This document shows, piece after piece, positions 14,495-20,931 of a stretch of DNA of 20,931 bases; position 1 is the first letter of the stretch; each line of letters opens with the position of its first letter. The notes beneath the pieces were generated by a model, which saw only the letters and a list, made by a program, of their open reading frames with translations, was not told where the DNA came from and searched no databases. The translations under genes and the position numbers were made by a program. Origin of the DNA: Bacteroidetes bacterium UBA1952 (GTDB taxonomy: Bacteria; Bacteroidota; Bacteroidia; Chitinophagales; Chitinophagaceae); contig DDEO01000165.1 of NCBI GenBank assembly GCA_002336725.1, positions 1-20,931 on the forward strand, given 5' to 3'.

Positions 14495-14526
14495 AAAAAA
14501 GCCCCCGAAGCGGTTGCTTCGGGGGC
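14495..14526 (-). terminator. Intrinsic terminator of the cox genes
   Basis: On the minus strand GCCCCCGAAGC pairs perfectly with GCTTCGGGGGC over 11 bp with a 4-nt loop (14501-14526), followed by T6 (complement of 14495-14500). It lies 41 nt after the coxA stop codon. Confidence 0.95.
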
Positions 14527-14566
14527 ATCAGAAATGTAATCAGACTTTATTAAGCATGGAAGTTGT

Positions 14567-16402
14567 TTAGTGCACTTCTTCGCCGGGCTGAATGGGCGTG
14601 GTTTGCGGCACAAAATCGTTGCCGTGGCCGTCGTCTTTGTAGTCGTAGGCCCAGCGGTAAACAGTGGGTACTTCGCCCGGCCAGTTGCCGTGTCCGGGGC
14701 GGATAGGCGTGGTCCATTCCAGCGTGGGCGAGTTCCACGGGTTCATCGTCGTTACGCGGCGGCCATACCAGATGCTCACAAAGAAGTTGAGCACGAATAC
14801 CAGCTGCACGATGAACGTCAGGATTACCACAACCGAGATAAACACGTTGAGACCTTCAAAGTGTTTGAAAGATTCCCAGGCGCTGTAATCGTAGTAGCGG
14901 CGGGGCATACCGGCGAGGCCTTCGTAGTGCATCGGCCAGAAGATGAGGTAAGCGCCAATGAACGTTCCGAAGAAGTGGATATAGCCCAGCGTATTGTTCA
15001 TAAAGCGGCCAAACATCTTGGGATACCAGTGATAAATCCCGGCAAACATCCCGAAGAAGGCCGACACGCCCATTACGATATGGAAGTGCGCGATAACGAA
15101 ATAAGTATCGTGGACGTGCATATCAATCACCGAGTTGCCCAGCCAGATACCGGTCAGACCGCCGGAGATGAACATCGACACAAAGCCGAGGGCAAACATC
15201 ATCGGGACAGTAAAGCGGATATTGCCGCGCCAGATAGTCGTCAGCCAGTTGAACACCTTTACCGAGGATGGAACGGCAATCAGCAGGGTCATCAGTACGA
15301 ACACACTGCCGAGGAAAGGACTCATGCCGGTAACAAACATATGGTGTGCCCATACGAGGAACGACAGCACGGTGATACCAATCAGCGAGATAATCATGGC
15401 GAAGTAGCCAAAGATGGGCTTGCGGCTGTGGTTGGAAAGCACCTCAGAGGTGATGCCCATACCGGGAAGCATGATGATATATACTTCGGGGTGGCCGAGG
15501 AACCAGAAGAGGTGTTGGTAGAGGATAGCCGAGCCACCTACATAAGGCAGGGCTTTACCACCCACAAAAAGCTCGGAGAGGTAGAAAGAAGTACCGAAAT
15601 GGCGGTCGAAAATCAGCAATACAAAGCCGGAAACCAGCACCGGGAAAGACAGCAGGCCAATAACAGCAGTAAAGAGCAGCGCCCAGATGGTGAGCGGCAT
15701 CCGCGTCATCGTCATGCCTTTGGTGCGCATGTTGAGGATGGTCGAGATGTAGTTGAGGCCACCCAGAAGTGTAGATACTACAAACAGCGTCAGAGAGATC
15801 AGCCACAAGTCCATACCCGTTCCCGAACCGAGGTTTGCTTCTTTAATAGCCGACAGAGGCGGATAGGCCGTCCAGCCACCGGATGCAGGGCCGGTCTGGA
15901 TAAAGAGAGAAGCAAACATCACGATGCTCGCGGCCAGGAAGAACCAGTAGGAGAGCATATTCATGAAGGGCGAAGCCATATCACGCGCACCGATTTGCAG
16001 GGGAATCAGGAAGTTGGCAAAAGTTCCGGAAAGGCCCGCCGTCAGTACAAAGAAGATAAGGATGGTACCGTGCATGGTTACCAGTGCATAGTAGCCTTCA
16101 GGGGTCAGCTTGCCGCCCTGCGCCCACTTGCCCAGGAAGGTTTCCATGATGGGAAACGTCTCGTTGGGGAAGCCTAGCTGGAGGCGGAAAAACACCGAAA
16201 ACAAAGCCCCAATAATCGCCCAGAGGATCCCGGTAATCAGGAACTGCTTGGCAATAATCTTATGGTCCATCGAGAAGATGTACTTCCAGATGAAATGCTG
16301 CTCGTGGTGCTCGTGATGGTGGCCCGTGTCGTCTCCGTGGTGCGTATGGGCGACATTGGGTCCTTGTACGGCGGCTACATCCTGATTCATAATATCACGC
16401 AT
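14567..16402 (-). CDS. coxA: Cytochrome c oxidase subunit I
   Basis: The catalytic subunit of an aa3-type haem-copper oxidase, which reduces O2 to water and pumps protons. At 611 residues with 12 or more membrane helices it shows the low-spin haem ligands His111 (TMHGT) and His441, the CuB ligands His304, His353 and His354, the cross-link motif HPEVY (Tyr308), and the haem a3 ligand His439 in VIAHFHIVMG. The N-terminus is His-rich (nine His between 19 and 36), which might bind metal. The ATG at 16402 is used; ATG 16390 is an alternative that removes four residues. It follows coxB by 38 nt and ends before a strong terminator, so it is the last gene of the unit. Confidence 0.97.
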   Translation of the reverse strand: MRDIMNQDVAAVQGPNVAHTHHGDDTGHHHEHHEQHFIWKYIFSMDHKIIAKQFLITGILWAIIGALFSVFFRLQLGFPNETFPIMETFLGKWAQGGKLTPEGYYALVTMHGTILIFFVLTAGLSGTFANFLIPLQIGARDMASPFMNMLSYWFFLAASIVMFASLFIQTGPASGGWTAYPPLSAIKEANLGSGTGMDLWLISLTLFVVSTLLGGLNYISTILNMRTKGMTMTRMPLTIWALLFTAVIGLLSFPVLVSGFVLLIFDRHFGTSFYLSELFVGGKALPYVGGSAILYQHLFWFLGHPEVYIIMLPGMGITSEVLSNHSRKPIFGYFAMIISLIGITVLSFLVWAHHMFVTGMSPFLGSVFVLMTLLIAVPSSVKVFNWLTTIWRGNIRFTVPMMFALGFVSMFISGGLTGIWLGNSVIDMHVHDTYFVIAHFHIVMGVSAFFGMFAGIYHWYPKMFGRFMNNTLGYIHFFGTFIGAYLIFWPMHYEGLAGMPRRYYDYSAWESFKHFEGLNVFISVVVILTFIVQLVFVLNFFVSIWYGRRVTTMNPWNSPTLEWTTPIRPGHGNWPGEVPTVYRWAYDYKDDGHGNDFVPQTTPIQPGEEVH

Positions 16403-16440
16403 TTATTGAAGGGTTTCTTTCGGAGAAAGAAAAAACTTTT

Positions 16441-17499
16441 TTAGAGTTTGGTAATCGTTTGAACCGGTGCCGGGGTGGCGGCGGGAACGGCAGCCGTATC
16501 GGCGGCAGAAGGGGCGGGGGCCGGTGCTTGTCCGCCTTTCAGGTAGGGCTGCTGCTTGGCGAGCCATGCAGCGTGTTCTTCGGCGGTTTCTACGATGATG
16601 GTGCCGCGCATGGAATAGTGTCCTTTACCGCACATCTGATCGCAGGCAATTTCATAAACGAAGTCTGGATTTCCGGTAATTTCCTTCATCTGAGCCGTTG
16701 TGTATTTAGGCGTAAACCACAGCGTAGTGGTGATACCCGGAACGGCATCCATCTTGTAGCGAAAATGCGGCAGACCTACATCGTGGATAACATCGCGCGA
16801 ACCGATGATAAATTTGATGGGGCGGTTCACGATTACGTGTACTTCACCGTTTTCCAGGATGATATCATCGAGGTTCTGACGGTCGTTAGTATCCAGACCC
16901 AGGACGTTGTTCTCGTTGTTGATAAGCTGGAAGTTGCGCTTGCCCAGCACGCCATCTTTACCGGGATAACGAATAATCCAGTTGAATTGTTTACCTACTA
17001 CTTCTACAATCTGTGAGTCGGCGGGCGCTTCGGAAGTGATGTTGAACCAGTGGCGCAAACCGATGATTACCAAAACGGCCATCGCCAGTGCAGGAACGGT
17101 TGTCCAGAGAATCTCCAACCGGTTGTTGTGTGCATAGAAATATGCCTTGCGGTTGGGCGTACTCTGATAGCGGAAGGCAAACCAGCACAGCAGCCCCTGC
17201 GTGATGATAAACACGATGCCCGTCATGATGAGGGTAACGTACATCATAGAGTCGTAGCCTTCTCCCTGAACAGAGGCCGACACAGGAAGCATCTTGCCGA
17301 TGAGCGCCTGGTGGCAGGCATAGATGGCCCACATACCCAGCGGAAACATCAGCAGCATAGACCAGGCCATCAGGCGGTTGGTACCGGCCTGCACCTTCTC
17401 TTCGCCCCGCAAAAGGGAGGCGAATTCGCTGGCGCGGCCAATCTGGTATATAACCGCCAGTACAAGAACAATTAAAGCAATCAGAATAAAGACTGACAT
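16441..17499 (-). CDS. coxB: Cytochrome c oxidase subunit II
   Basis: This subunit accepts electrons through its CuA centre and passes them to subunit I. The 352-residue protein has three hydrophobic segments (about 2-20, 43-62, 86-108) and a further one near 130-148, then a periplasmic cupredoxin domain. CuA ligands are His239 (DVIHDVGLPHF), Cys286, Cys290, His294 and Met297 in CDQMCGKGHYSM; the aromatic FNWIIRYPG segment (172-180) is the expected electron-entry patch. The C-terminus is a Pro/Ala-rich tail (about 322-352) with no haem motif, so it is not a caa3 fusion. The ATG at 17499 is chosen because it starts the first helix; 39 upstream in-frame residues from 17616 overlap a promoter box and look non-coding. 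Confidence 0.96.
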   Translation of the reverse strand: MSVFILIALIVLVLAVIYQIGRASEFASLLRGEEKVQAGTNRLMAWSMLLMFPLGMWAIYACHQALIGKMLPVSASVQGEGYDSMMYVTLIMTGIVFIITQGLLCWFAFRYQSTPNRKAYFYAHNNRLEILWTTVPALAMAVLVIIGLRHWFNITSEAPADSQIVEVVGKQFNWIIRYPGKDGVLGKRNFQLINNENNVLGLDTNDRQNLDDIILENGEVHVIVNRPIKFIIGSRDVIHDVGLPHFRYKMDAVPGITTTLWFTPKYTTAQMKEITGNPDFVYEIACDQMCGKGHYSMRGTIIVETAEEHAAWLAKQQPYLKGGQAPAPAPSAADTAAVPAATPAPVQTITKL

Positions 17500-17555
17500 A
17501 ATCTGTAATTCGGGTGGTGAGGGTGTTCTTAAAGTTACTGCTTCCGCACAGGTAG

Positions 17556-17563
17556 CAAAGATA
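17556..17563 (-). promoter_or_regulatory. -7 box for coxB
   Basis: The minus strand reads TATCTTTG, an exact TAnnTTTG match, 56 nt before the coxB ATG in the 168-nt gap after actF. It suggests that coxB-coxA can be transcribed independently of the act genes. Confidence 0.55.
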
Positions 17564-17667
17564 CCCGGCTTCCGGAGAAGGTGTTTGTTTTTGTTGGACC
17601 TTTCAGGGCCGCACACGCTGCCGGTTTATACAAAAGGATTTCCGGTATCCTTATCGATACATCTGCA

Positions 17668-18891
17668 CTAACTTACGTGCAGAATCGCTTCCTTCAGCAA
17701 GACGTTGTTCTGCGGCACCAAGTCGTGCTTGGCCAGCGTACGGCTCACGGTAAACATCATCAGTCCGCTGAAACCGGCCAATACGCCCAGCTCATACCAG
17801 CCCAGATGCCAATGCGAACCCAGCGGGCCAGGCATTACCATGATGTAGAAGTCCAGCCAGTGACCAAACAGAATCATCAGACCCATGAAGGTGAGTGTGA
17901 AATAATTCCGCTTGGAAGGACGCGACATCAAAATCAGAATGGGACTCACGAAGTTGATAATAAAGGTAGCATACCAGATGATACTGTAAGGCCCTTGCTG
18001 ACGCATCTTGAAATAAGTCGTCTCTTCCGGAATGTTGCCATACCAGATAAGCATATACTGACAAAACCACACATACGTCCAGAAGATAGAGAAGGCAAAT
18101 TGCAGCTTGCCGAGGTCGTGGATATGCTCGCGGCTCACCAGCTCCAGATTGCCCTGATTTTTCAGATAAACCACCCAGAGGGAAATCAGCGCCATGCCGC
18201 TCACAAATGCCGAGGCAAAGGTGTACCAGCTATACATCGTGCTGTACCAGTGCGCATCGATAGACATCAGCCAAAACCACGGCGTGATGCTCATTTGCGT
18301 CAGGGCATAGACAATCAGAAACAGGGCGGCAAACTTCATAAACTTGAAGTAGTTCTTCGTGGCGTTCTTCGGCGCTGTTTGCTGCTCCAGGGAGATACGC
18401 TGGAATTTCTTGCCGAAATAGCTCCACAGCACAACCGTAATCAGGCTGAAAACCGCAAACATCGTCTTGTTCAGGAAGGGCGCTTTGTGTTCCAGAATCT
18501 CGTCGCCGTGCGGATTTACCCAATGGAAAATGGGATTGTGTCCGTCAATCTGAAATCCAAAGACAATAGCAAACAGCACGATCAGCGCAATCAGGCCAAA
18601 GACCCAGACGTTGGCACCAATGGCTTCGGGAACCCGCCGATAAGCGACCAGCCAGGCACCGTGGGCCAGACTTGATGCGGCCTGAATAAACACACAGGCC
18701 AGGGCTATCAGAACAAAGTAAACGCTGTTGTGCAGCAGTACGATCCAAAAGCGCGTCTTGTCGAATTGCGCATCCGGGCCGGTGCTTCCCAGAAGGGAAA
18801 CAGCGCCTGCCAATATCACCACGATGCCAATTACCATCAGCACGATGCTGGTGAGGCGAAGCCGGGCGGGAATAATAAACCTATCGGTCAT
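17668..18891 (-). CDS. actF: Alternative complex III quinol-binding subunit ActF
   Basis: A 407-residue integral membrane protein of the NrfD-like group and the second quinol-associated subunit of alternative complex III, which oxidises menaquinol and passes electrons to the oxidase. It shows about ten hydrophobic segments, starting RLTSIVLMVIGIVVILAGAVSLLG near the N-terminus, with family-typical stretches such as WFWLMSIDAHWYSTMYSWYTFAS, FWTYVWFCQYMLIWYGNIPEET, and LGWYELGVLAGFSGLMMF. The ATG at 18891 is used. It follows actE by 48 nt and precedes coxB, the usual Bacteroidota order. A TTCCGGAA palindrome (18025) encodes Ile-Pro-Glu. Confidence 0.95.
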   Translation of the reverse strand: MTDRFIIPARLRLTSIVLMVIGIVVILAGAVSLLGSTGPDAQFDKTRFWIVLLHNSVYFVLIALACVFIQAASSLAHGAWLVAYRRVPEAIGANVWVFGLIALIVLFAIVFGFQIDGHNPIFHWVNPHGDEILEHKAPFLNKTMFAVFSLITVVLWSYFGKKFQRISLEQQTAPKNATKNYFKFMKFAALFLIVYALTQMSITPWFWLMSIDAHWYSTMYSWYTFASAFVSGMALISLWVVYLKNQGNLELVSREHIHDLGKLQFAFSIFWTYVWFCQYMLIWYGNIPEETTYFKMRQQGPYSIIWYATFIINFVSPILILMSRPSKRNYFTLTFMGLMILFGHWLDFYIMVMPGPLGSHWHLGWYELGVLAGFSGLMMFTVSRTLAKHDLVPQNNVLLKEAILHVS

Positions 18892-18939
18892 GACTGGTAA
18901 GTATTAAAAAGTCCTTTGTAAGGGCGTTCTCGTTTTAAT

Positions 18940-19644
18940 TTATTGCACGTTGGCCTTTCCAACAGTATCGGCGGGCGTAGCCGATTTCATTTTGCCGTCG
19001 GCATTGGCCGAGGCCACTGTTCCGCCGCTGGTCGCGCCCGTGCCCATCGTGAAGGGTGCGCCGCCGTTCTCGCTCTGCACCTGCTTGATGTAAGCGATCA
19101 CCTGCCAGCGTTCTTTGATATCGAGCTGCGAAGCATAAGATCCCATCGCGTTGATACCAAATTTCACGGCATGGTACATCTGCCCTACCGGCATCTTCAG
19201 GTATTTCTCCAGCTTAAAGTTGGCCGGTGCCGCTGCAAACTTGCCATTGCCGCCGTTATAGAGCGGGCCGTTGCCGTCGAGTTTGTCGCCGTGACACACG
19301 CCGCAGTGAATATCATAATGGCGCTTGCCTTCTGCGATTTCGCTCTCATTGAAGCGCATCGTGGTGGTAAACGCCAGAAAGGAGGCAGAGTCGTTGAGCG
19401 AAATATGATCGGGCAGTTCCTGACCACGCGCCACAGTGCCTGCTACCGGCTTGCGGGCCGTGTGGCCATCGGCGAAGTTGGGGTTTTCGCTGTAGTAATC
19501 ATAGGCCACCGAGTAGGTCATATCCGGCGCATAGATTCTTCCCGGATTGCGGTGCTTATGGCCGTTGTCGGTACAGGAAGCCATCAAAAGACCGGCGGCA
19601 GCGGCAGCCAGAATTCCGGACTTATATAAAAATGCTTTCGGCAT
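18940..19644 (-). CDS. actE: Alternative complex III mono-haem cytochrome c subunit ActE
   Basis: A 234-residue lipoprotein cytochrome that carries electrons from the Act iron-sulphur/haem core. It has a lipoprotein signal (MPKAFLYKSGILAAAAAGLL then lipobox MAS-C, Cys24), a single haem-binding motif Cys114-x-x-Cys117-His118 (CGVCH), and Met167 (GINAMGSY) as the probable sixth ligand. The C-terminal about 40 residues are low-complexity (Gly, Thr, Ala). The ATG at 19644 is chosen because it begins the signal peptide; an in-frame TTG at 19674 would add ten residues. Gaps to both neighbours are exactly 48 nt, consistent with a tight operon. Confidence 0.95.
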   Translation of the reverse strand: MPKAFLYKSGILAAAAAGLLMASCTDNGHKHRNPGRIYAPDMTYSVAYDYYSENPNFADGHTARKPVAGTVARGQELPDHISLNDSASFLAFTTTMRFNESEIAEGKRHYDIHCGVCHGDKLDGNGPLYNGGNGKFAAAPANFKLEKYLKMPVGQMYHAVKFGINAMGSYASQLDIKERWQVIAYIKQVQSENGGAPFTMGTGATSGGTVASANADGKMKSATPADTVGKANVQ

Positions 19645-19692
19645 GAGCGCTTTTCTTAAAATACGAATGGGCAAAATGGGGAATTAAATCTG

Positions 19693-20316
19693 CTAACCGT
19701 GCAGCTCGGCTTCGATGCGACGAGAGCGCAGCAGCGCCTCCTGCGGGTTGGTTTCGTAGTCTTCCGCCACATCGTAGCGGCCAAACCACCAGCCTTCTTC
19801 TGCAATCTGAATATTGGTCTCTACCGCGCCGGTCGTCTTCAGATAATCAATCACTTCCTGTTCGGAAGTGCCGTCCGTCAGCTCGATAGCAGCGATAAAC
19901 AGATCGTCCGTCTGACGCGGATGGAAGACGTGCTTCTTCACGCCCGGCATCAGTTGGTTGATATAGCAAAACGTGAGTACCATCCCTACGGCGGCAAACA
20001 AAACAGTCAGCTCAAAGGTAATCGGAATAAATGCCGGGATGGACAGGTGTGGTTTACCGCCAAAATTGATAGGCCAGTCTTTGGTAAAAATCCAGGACAT
20101 AAAGCCCAGCGCCGTAGCAGTTCCCGCAAGGCCGAAGATAAAACCGGCAATGTGCAGGTCGGTTTCCTTTTGGCCCAGCGCCACGTCAAGGCCGTGAACC
20201 GGGAAAGGCGTATAAACGTCGTGCAGCTTGTATCCGCTGTTGCGCAGGCTATGCACCGCCGGAAACAATACGTCTTCGTCGTCGTAAGCGGCTACTGCAA
20301 ATTTTTTAACGGCCAT
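19693..20316 (-). CDS. actD: Alternative complex III subunit ActD (DUF3341)
   Basis: A 207-residue membrane subunit with an N-terminal soluble domain (MAVKKFAVAAYDDEDVLFPAVHSLRNSGYKL..., the start typical of DUF3341), two central hydrophobic hairpin helices (about 55-75 and 95-120), and a C-terminal soluble part (QTDDLFIAAIELTDGTSEQEVIDYLKTTGAVE). In alternative complex III ActD is a small scaffold subunit next to ActC. The ATG at 20316 is used. Unlike its 48-nt gaps downstream, it is separated from actC by 321 nt filled by heptamer arrays. Confidence 0.94.
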   Translation of the reverse strand: MAVKKFAVAAYDDEDVLFPAVHSLRNSGYKLHDVYTPFPVHGLDVALGQKETDLHIAGFIFGLAGTATALGFMSWIFTKDWPINFGGKPHLSIPAFIPITFELTVLFAAVGMVLTFCYINQLMPGVKKHVFHPRQTDDLFIAAIELTDGTSEQEVIDYLKTTGAVETNIQIAEEGWWFGRYDVAEDYETNPQEALLRSRRIEAELHG

Positions 20317-20332
20317 GATTTAAGGAGATATA

Positions 20333-20360
20333 AAGTCGAAAGATAAAAGACAAAAGAAAC
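20333..20360 (+). repeat. Short heptamer array next to actD
   Basis: Four in-phase heptamers, AAGTCGA, AAGATAA, AAGACAA, AAGAAAC, begin 16 nt upstream of the actD start codon. The orientation is opposite to the larger array in the same spacer. AAGACAA is the exact complement of TTGTCTT at 20582-20588 and 20589-20595, so the two arrays could pair in the transcript. Confidence 0.8.
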
Positions 20361-20476
20361 GCAGTAAGAGAACTGACTGCCGGTAAGAATTGTCTTATTC
20401 GATTCGAGGCTTGGTTTTAAAAATAAGATGAGACGGAAAGAGAAATTGCAGTTCCGAACCATTGGGGCTGCACTTT

Positions 20477-20637
20477 CAGACTTTAGACTTTAGACGCTCG
20501 TCTCGCCACTTCAGACTTGTATCCTGATGCCTGCATCCTGATACTTGTGTCTTTCGTCTTGATACTTATGCCTTGATACTTTTGTCTTTTGTCTTTAGAC
20601 TTCCGTCTTGATACTTGTGTCTTTAGACTTTCGTCTA
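20477..20637 (-). repeat. Degenerate heptanucleotide array (23 units) abutting actC stop
   Basis: Exactly 23 heptamers (161 nt) lie in unbroken register between 20477 and the actC stop codon at 20638-20640. Read on the minus strand, 17 of 23 begin AAG; the words include AAGTATC (4), AAGACAC (2), AAGTCTA (3), AAGACAA (2), AAGTCTG (2), AAGACGA, AAGACGG, AAGGCAT, AGGATGC, AGGCATC, AGGATAC and GAGACGA. AAGTATC, AAGACAC and GAGACGA are shared with the array before nuoL. Unit size is kept with no insertion or deletion despite heavy base substitution. Confidence 0.95.
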
Positions 20638-20931
20638 TTAATGCGCGTGTTCGATTTCGTGAACAAACTCTTCGGTACTCTGCTGTTCAATCGGCTCCAT
20701 TTTCTGCTTATACGACTCGCCGGATGTTTTAAGGATAAACTTAATCTCGGCTACGGCAATCGTTGGGAAGTATTTGGCAAACAGGAGGAAGCAGGTGAAG
20801 AACAGACCGAATGTGCCGAGGTAAAAACCCACTTCCGTCCAGCTTGGGCTGTAATAGCTCCATGAACCCGGCAGATAATCGCGATACAGCGAGGTTACAA
20901 TGATTACAAAACGCTCGAACCACATACCGAT
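20638..20931 (-). CDS. actC: Alternative complex III subunit ActC, C-terminal part (cut by window edge)
   Basis: The C-terminal about 97 residues of the NrfD-like membrane subunit that binds quinol in alternative complex III; the rest lies beyond the window. The visible part has the last two transmembrane helices (FERFVIIVTSLYRDYLP... and EVGFYLGTFGLFFTCFLLFAKYFPTIAVAEIKFIL) and a charged C-terminal tail ending EHAH. The IGMWFERFVIIV and FPTIAVAEIK segments are family-typical. The frame runs off the window end, so the ATG at 20925 is internal. The stop codon directly touches the 23-unit heptamer array. Confidence 0.93.
   Translation of the reverse strand: MGMWFERFVIIVTSLYRDYLPGSWSYYSPSWTEVGFYLGTFGLFFTCFLLFAKYFPTIAVAEIKFILKTSGESYKQKMEPIEQQSTEEFVHEIEHAH

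Larger units (their letters stand above)
477..18032. repeat. Highly iterated palindrome TTCCGGAA (21 copies)
   Basis: Octamer starts found by hand are 479, 611, 2453, 2476, 2884, 3005, 3195, 6569, 7613, 8189, 9044, 9358, 9718, 11778, 11966, 12710, 13154, 14455, 14476, 16025 and 18025. Fifteen extend to TTTCCGGAAA (all but 3195, 7613, 11966, 13154, 16025, 18025). Fourteen lie in genes and seven between genes. In genes the motif is read in all three phases (Ser-Gly 6, Phe/Ile-Pro-Glu 7, Phe-Arg-Lys 1), so protein sequence does not explain it. Only two lie in the 6.4 kb of cox/act DNA after 14,484. Confidence 0.92.
20317..20637. other. Gene-free actC-actD spacer
   Basis: This spacer holds a 4-unit heptamer array next to actD (20333-20360), a middle segment of 116 nt with a weak CTTATT/AATAAG inverted repeat (about 20394-20429), and a 23-unit array (20477-20637) ending at the actC stop. 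I see no gene and no exact -7 box or terminator for actD. Confidence 0.7.

Noticed and set aside
14570..16177. Long plus-strand open frame opposite coxA
   Set aside because: The minus strand carries unmistakable haem-copper oxidase motifs; the antisense product is His/Arg-rich and matches nothing.
16346..16348. His-rich N-terminus of coxA as a novel metal-binding domain
   Set aside because: Nine His between residues 19 and 36 are notable, but His-rich N-termini are, as far as I recall, frequent in Bacteroidota subunit I proteins, so this is not treated as new.
17500..17616. N-terminal extension of coxB
   Set aside because: It would overlap the -7 box at 17556-17563, and the extra residues precede the first membrane helix without any signal-like character.
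20477..20637. CRISPR array
   Set aside because: The units are 7 nt with no conserved long repeat or unique spacers, and no cas genes are present.
1..20931. tRNA, rRNA or known riboswitch
   Set aside because: No cloverleaf-like segment, rRNA signature or riboswitch consensus was recognised by eye in the intergenic regions.

Overview
This window reads as chromosomal DNA of an aerobic member of the Bacteroidota, moderately GC-rich and perhaps near the Saprospiraceae/Chitinophagales (lineage is inference). The signs are a gliding-motility gldC gene, Bacteroidota-type -7 promoter boxes (TAnnTTTG) before several genes, almost no Shine-Dalgarno sequences, a CarboxypepD_reg-like secreted protein, and an alternative complex III (act) operon feeding an aa3-type cytochrome oxidase.

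Layout. 1-1916 (- strand): nuoL of complex I, preceded by an 18-unit heptanucleotide array in its leader. 2277-7684: an Sfp-type phosphopantetheinyl transferase (+), a GNAT acetyltransferase (-) and a 1312-residue Pls-like non-ribosomal peptide synthetase (-) with adenylation and carrier domains followed by three membrane-pair plus beta-helix modules. 7936-10519 (+): a run of apparently monocistronic genes (DUF559-like nuclease-fold protein, PhnA/YjdM zinc-ribbon protein, small lipoprotein, CarboxypepD_reg-like exported protein), several with a -7 box almost touching the start codon. 10605-11256 (+): YtxH-like stress protein and a small disordered protein, each with its own terminator. 11382-14345: gldC (-), a small hypothetical gene (+) and feoB (-). 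14567-20931 (-): coxA (subunit I), coxB (subunit II), actF, actE, actD and the 3' end of actC, closed by a strong terminator after coxA.

How the genes work together. NuoL pumps protons as menaquinone is reduced; the Act complex oxidises menaquinol and the aa3 oxidase reduces oxygen, so both ends of the window belong to aerobic respiration. The central cluster looks like a small specialised-metabolism locus: the PPTase would arm the carrier domain of the Pls-like synthetase, whose pocket residues by hand alignment resemble Lys/Orn-activating domains.

Two sequence-level signals are not explained by the genes. First, the palindrome TTCCGGAA occurs 21 times by hand count (15 as TTTCCGGAAA), in genes in all three codon phases and between genes, far above the random expectation of about 0.3 for the octamer. 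Second, strictly in-phase degenerate heptamer arrays (consensus AAGNNNN) lie before nuoL (126 nt) and between actC and actD (161 nt, running exactly to the actC stop codon), with a short opposing array beside actD. No rRNA, tRNA, CRISPR or transposase gene was seen.
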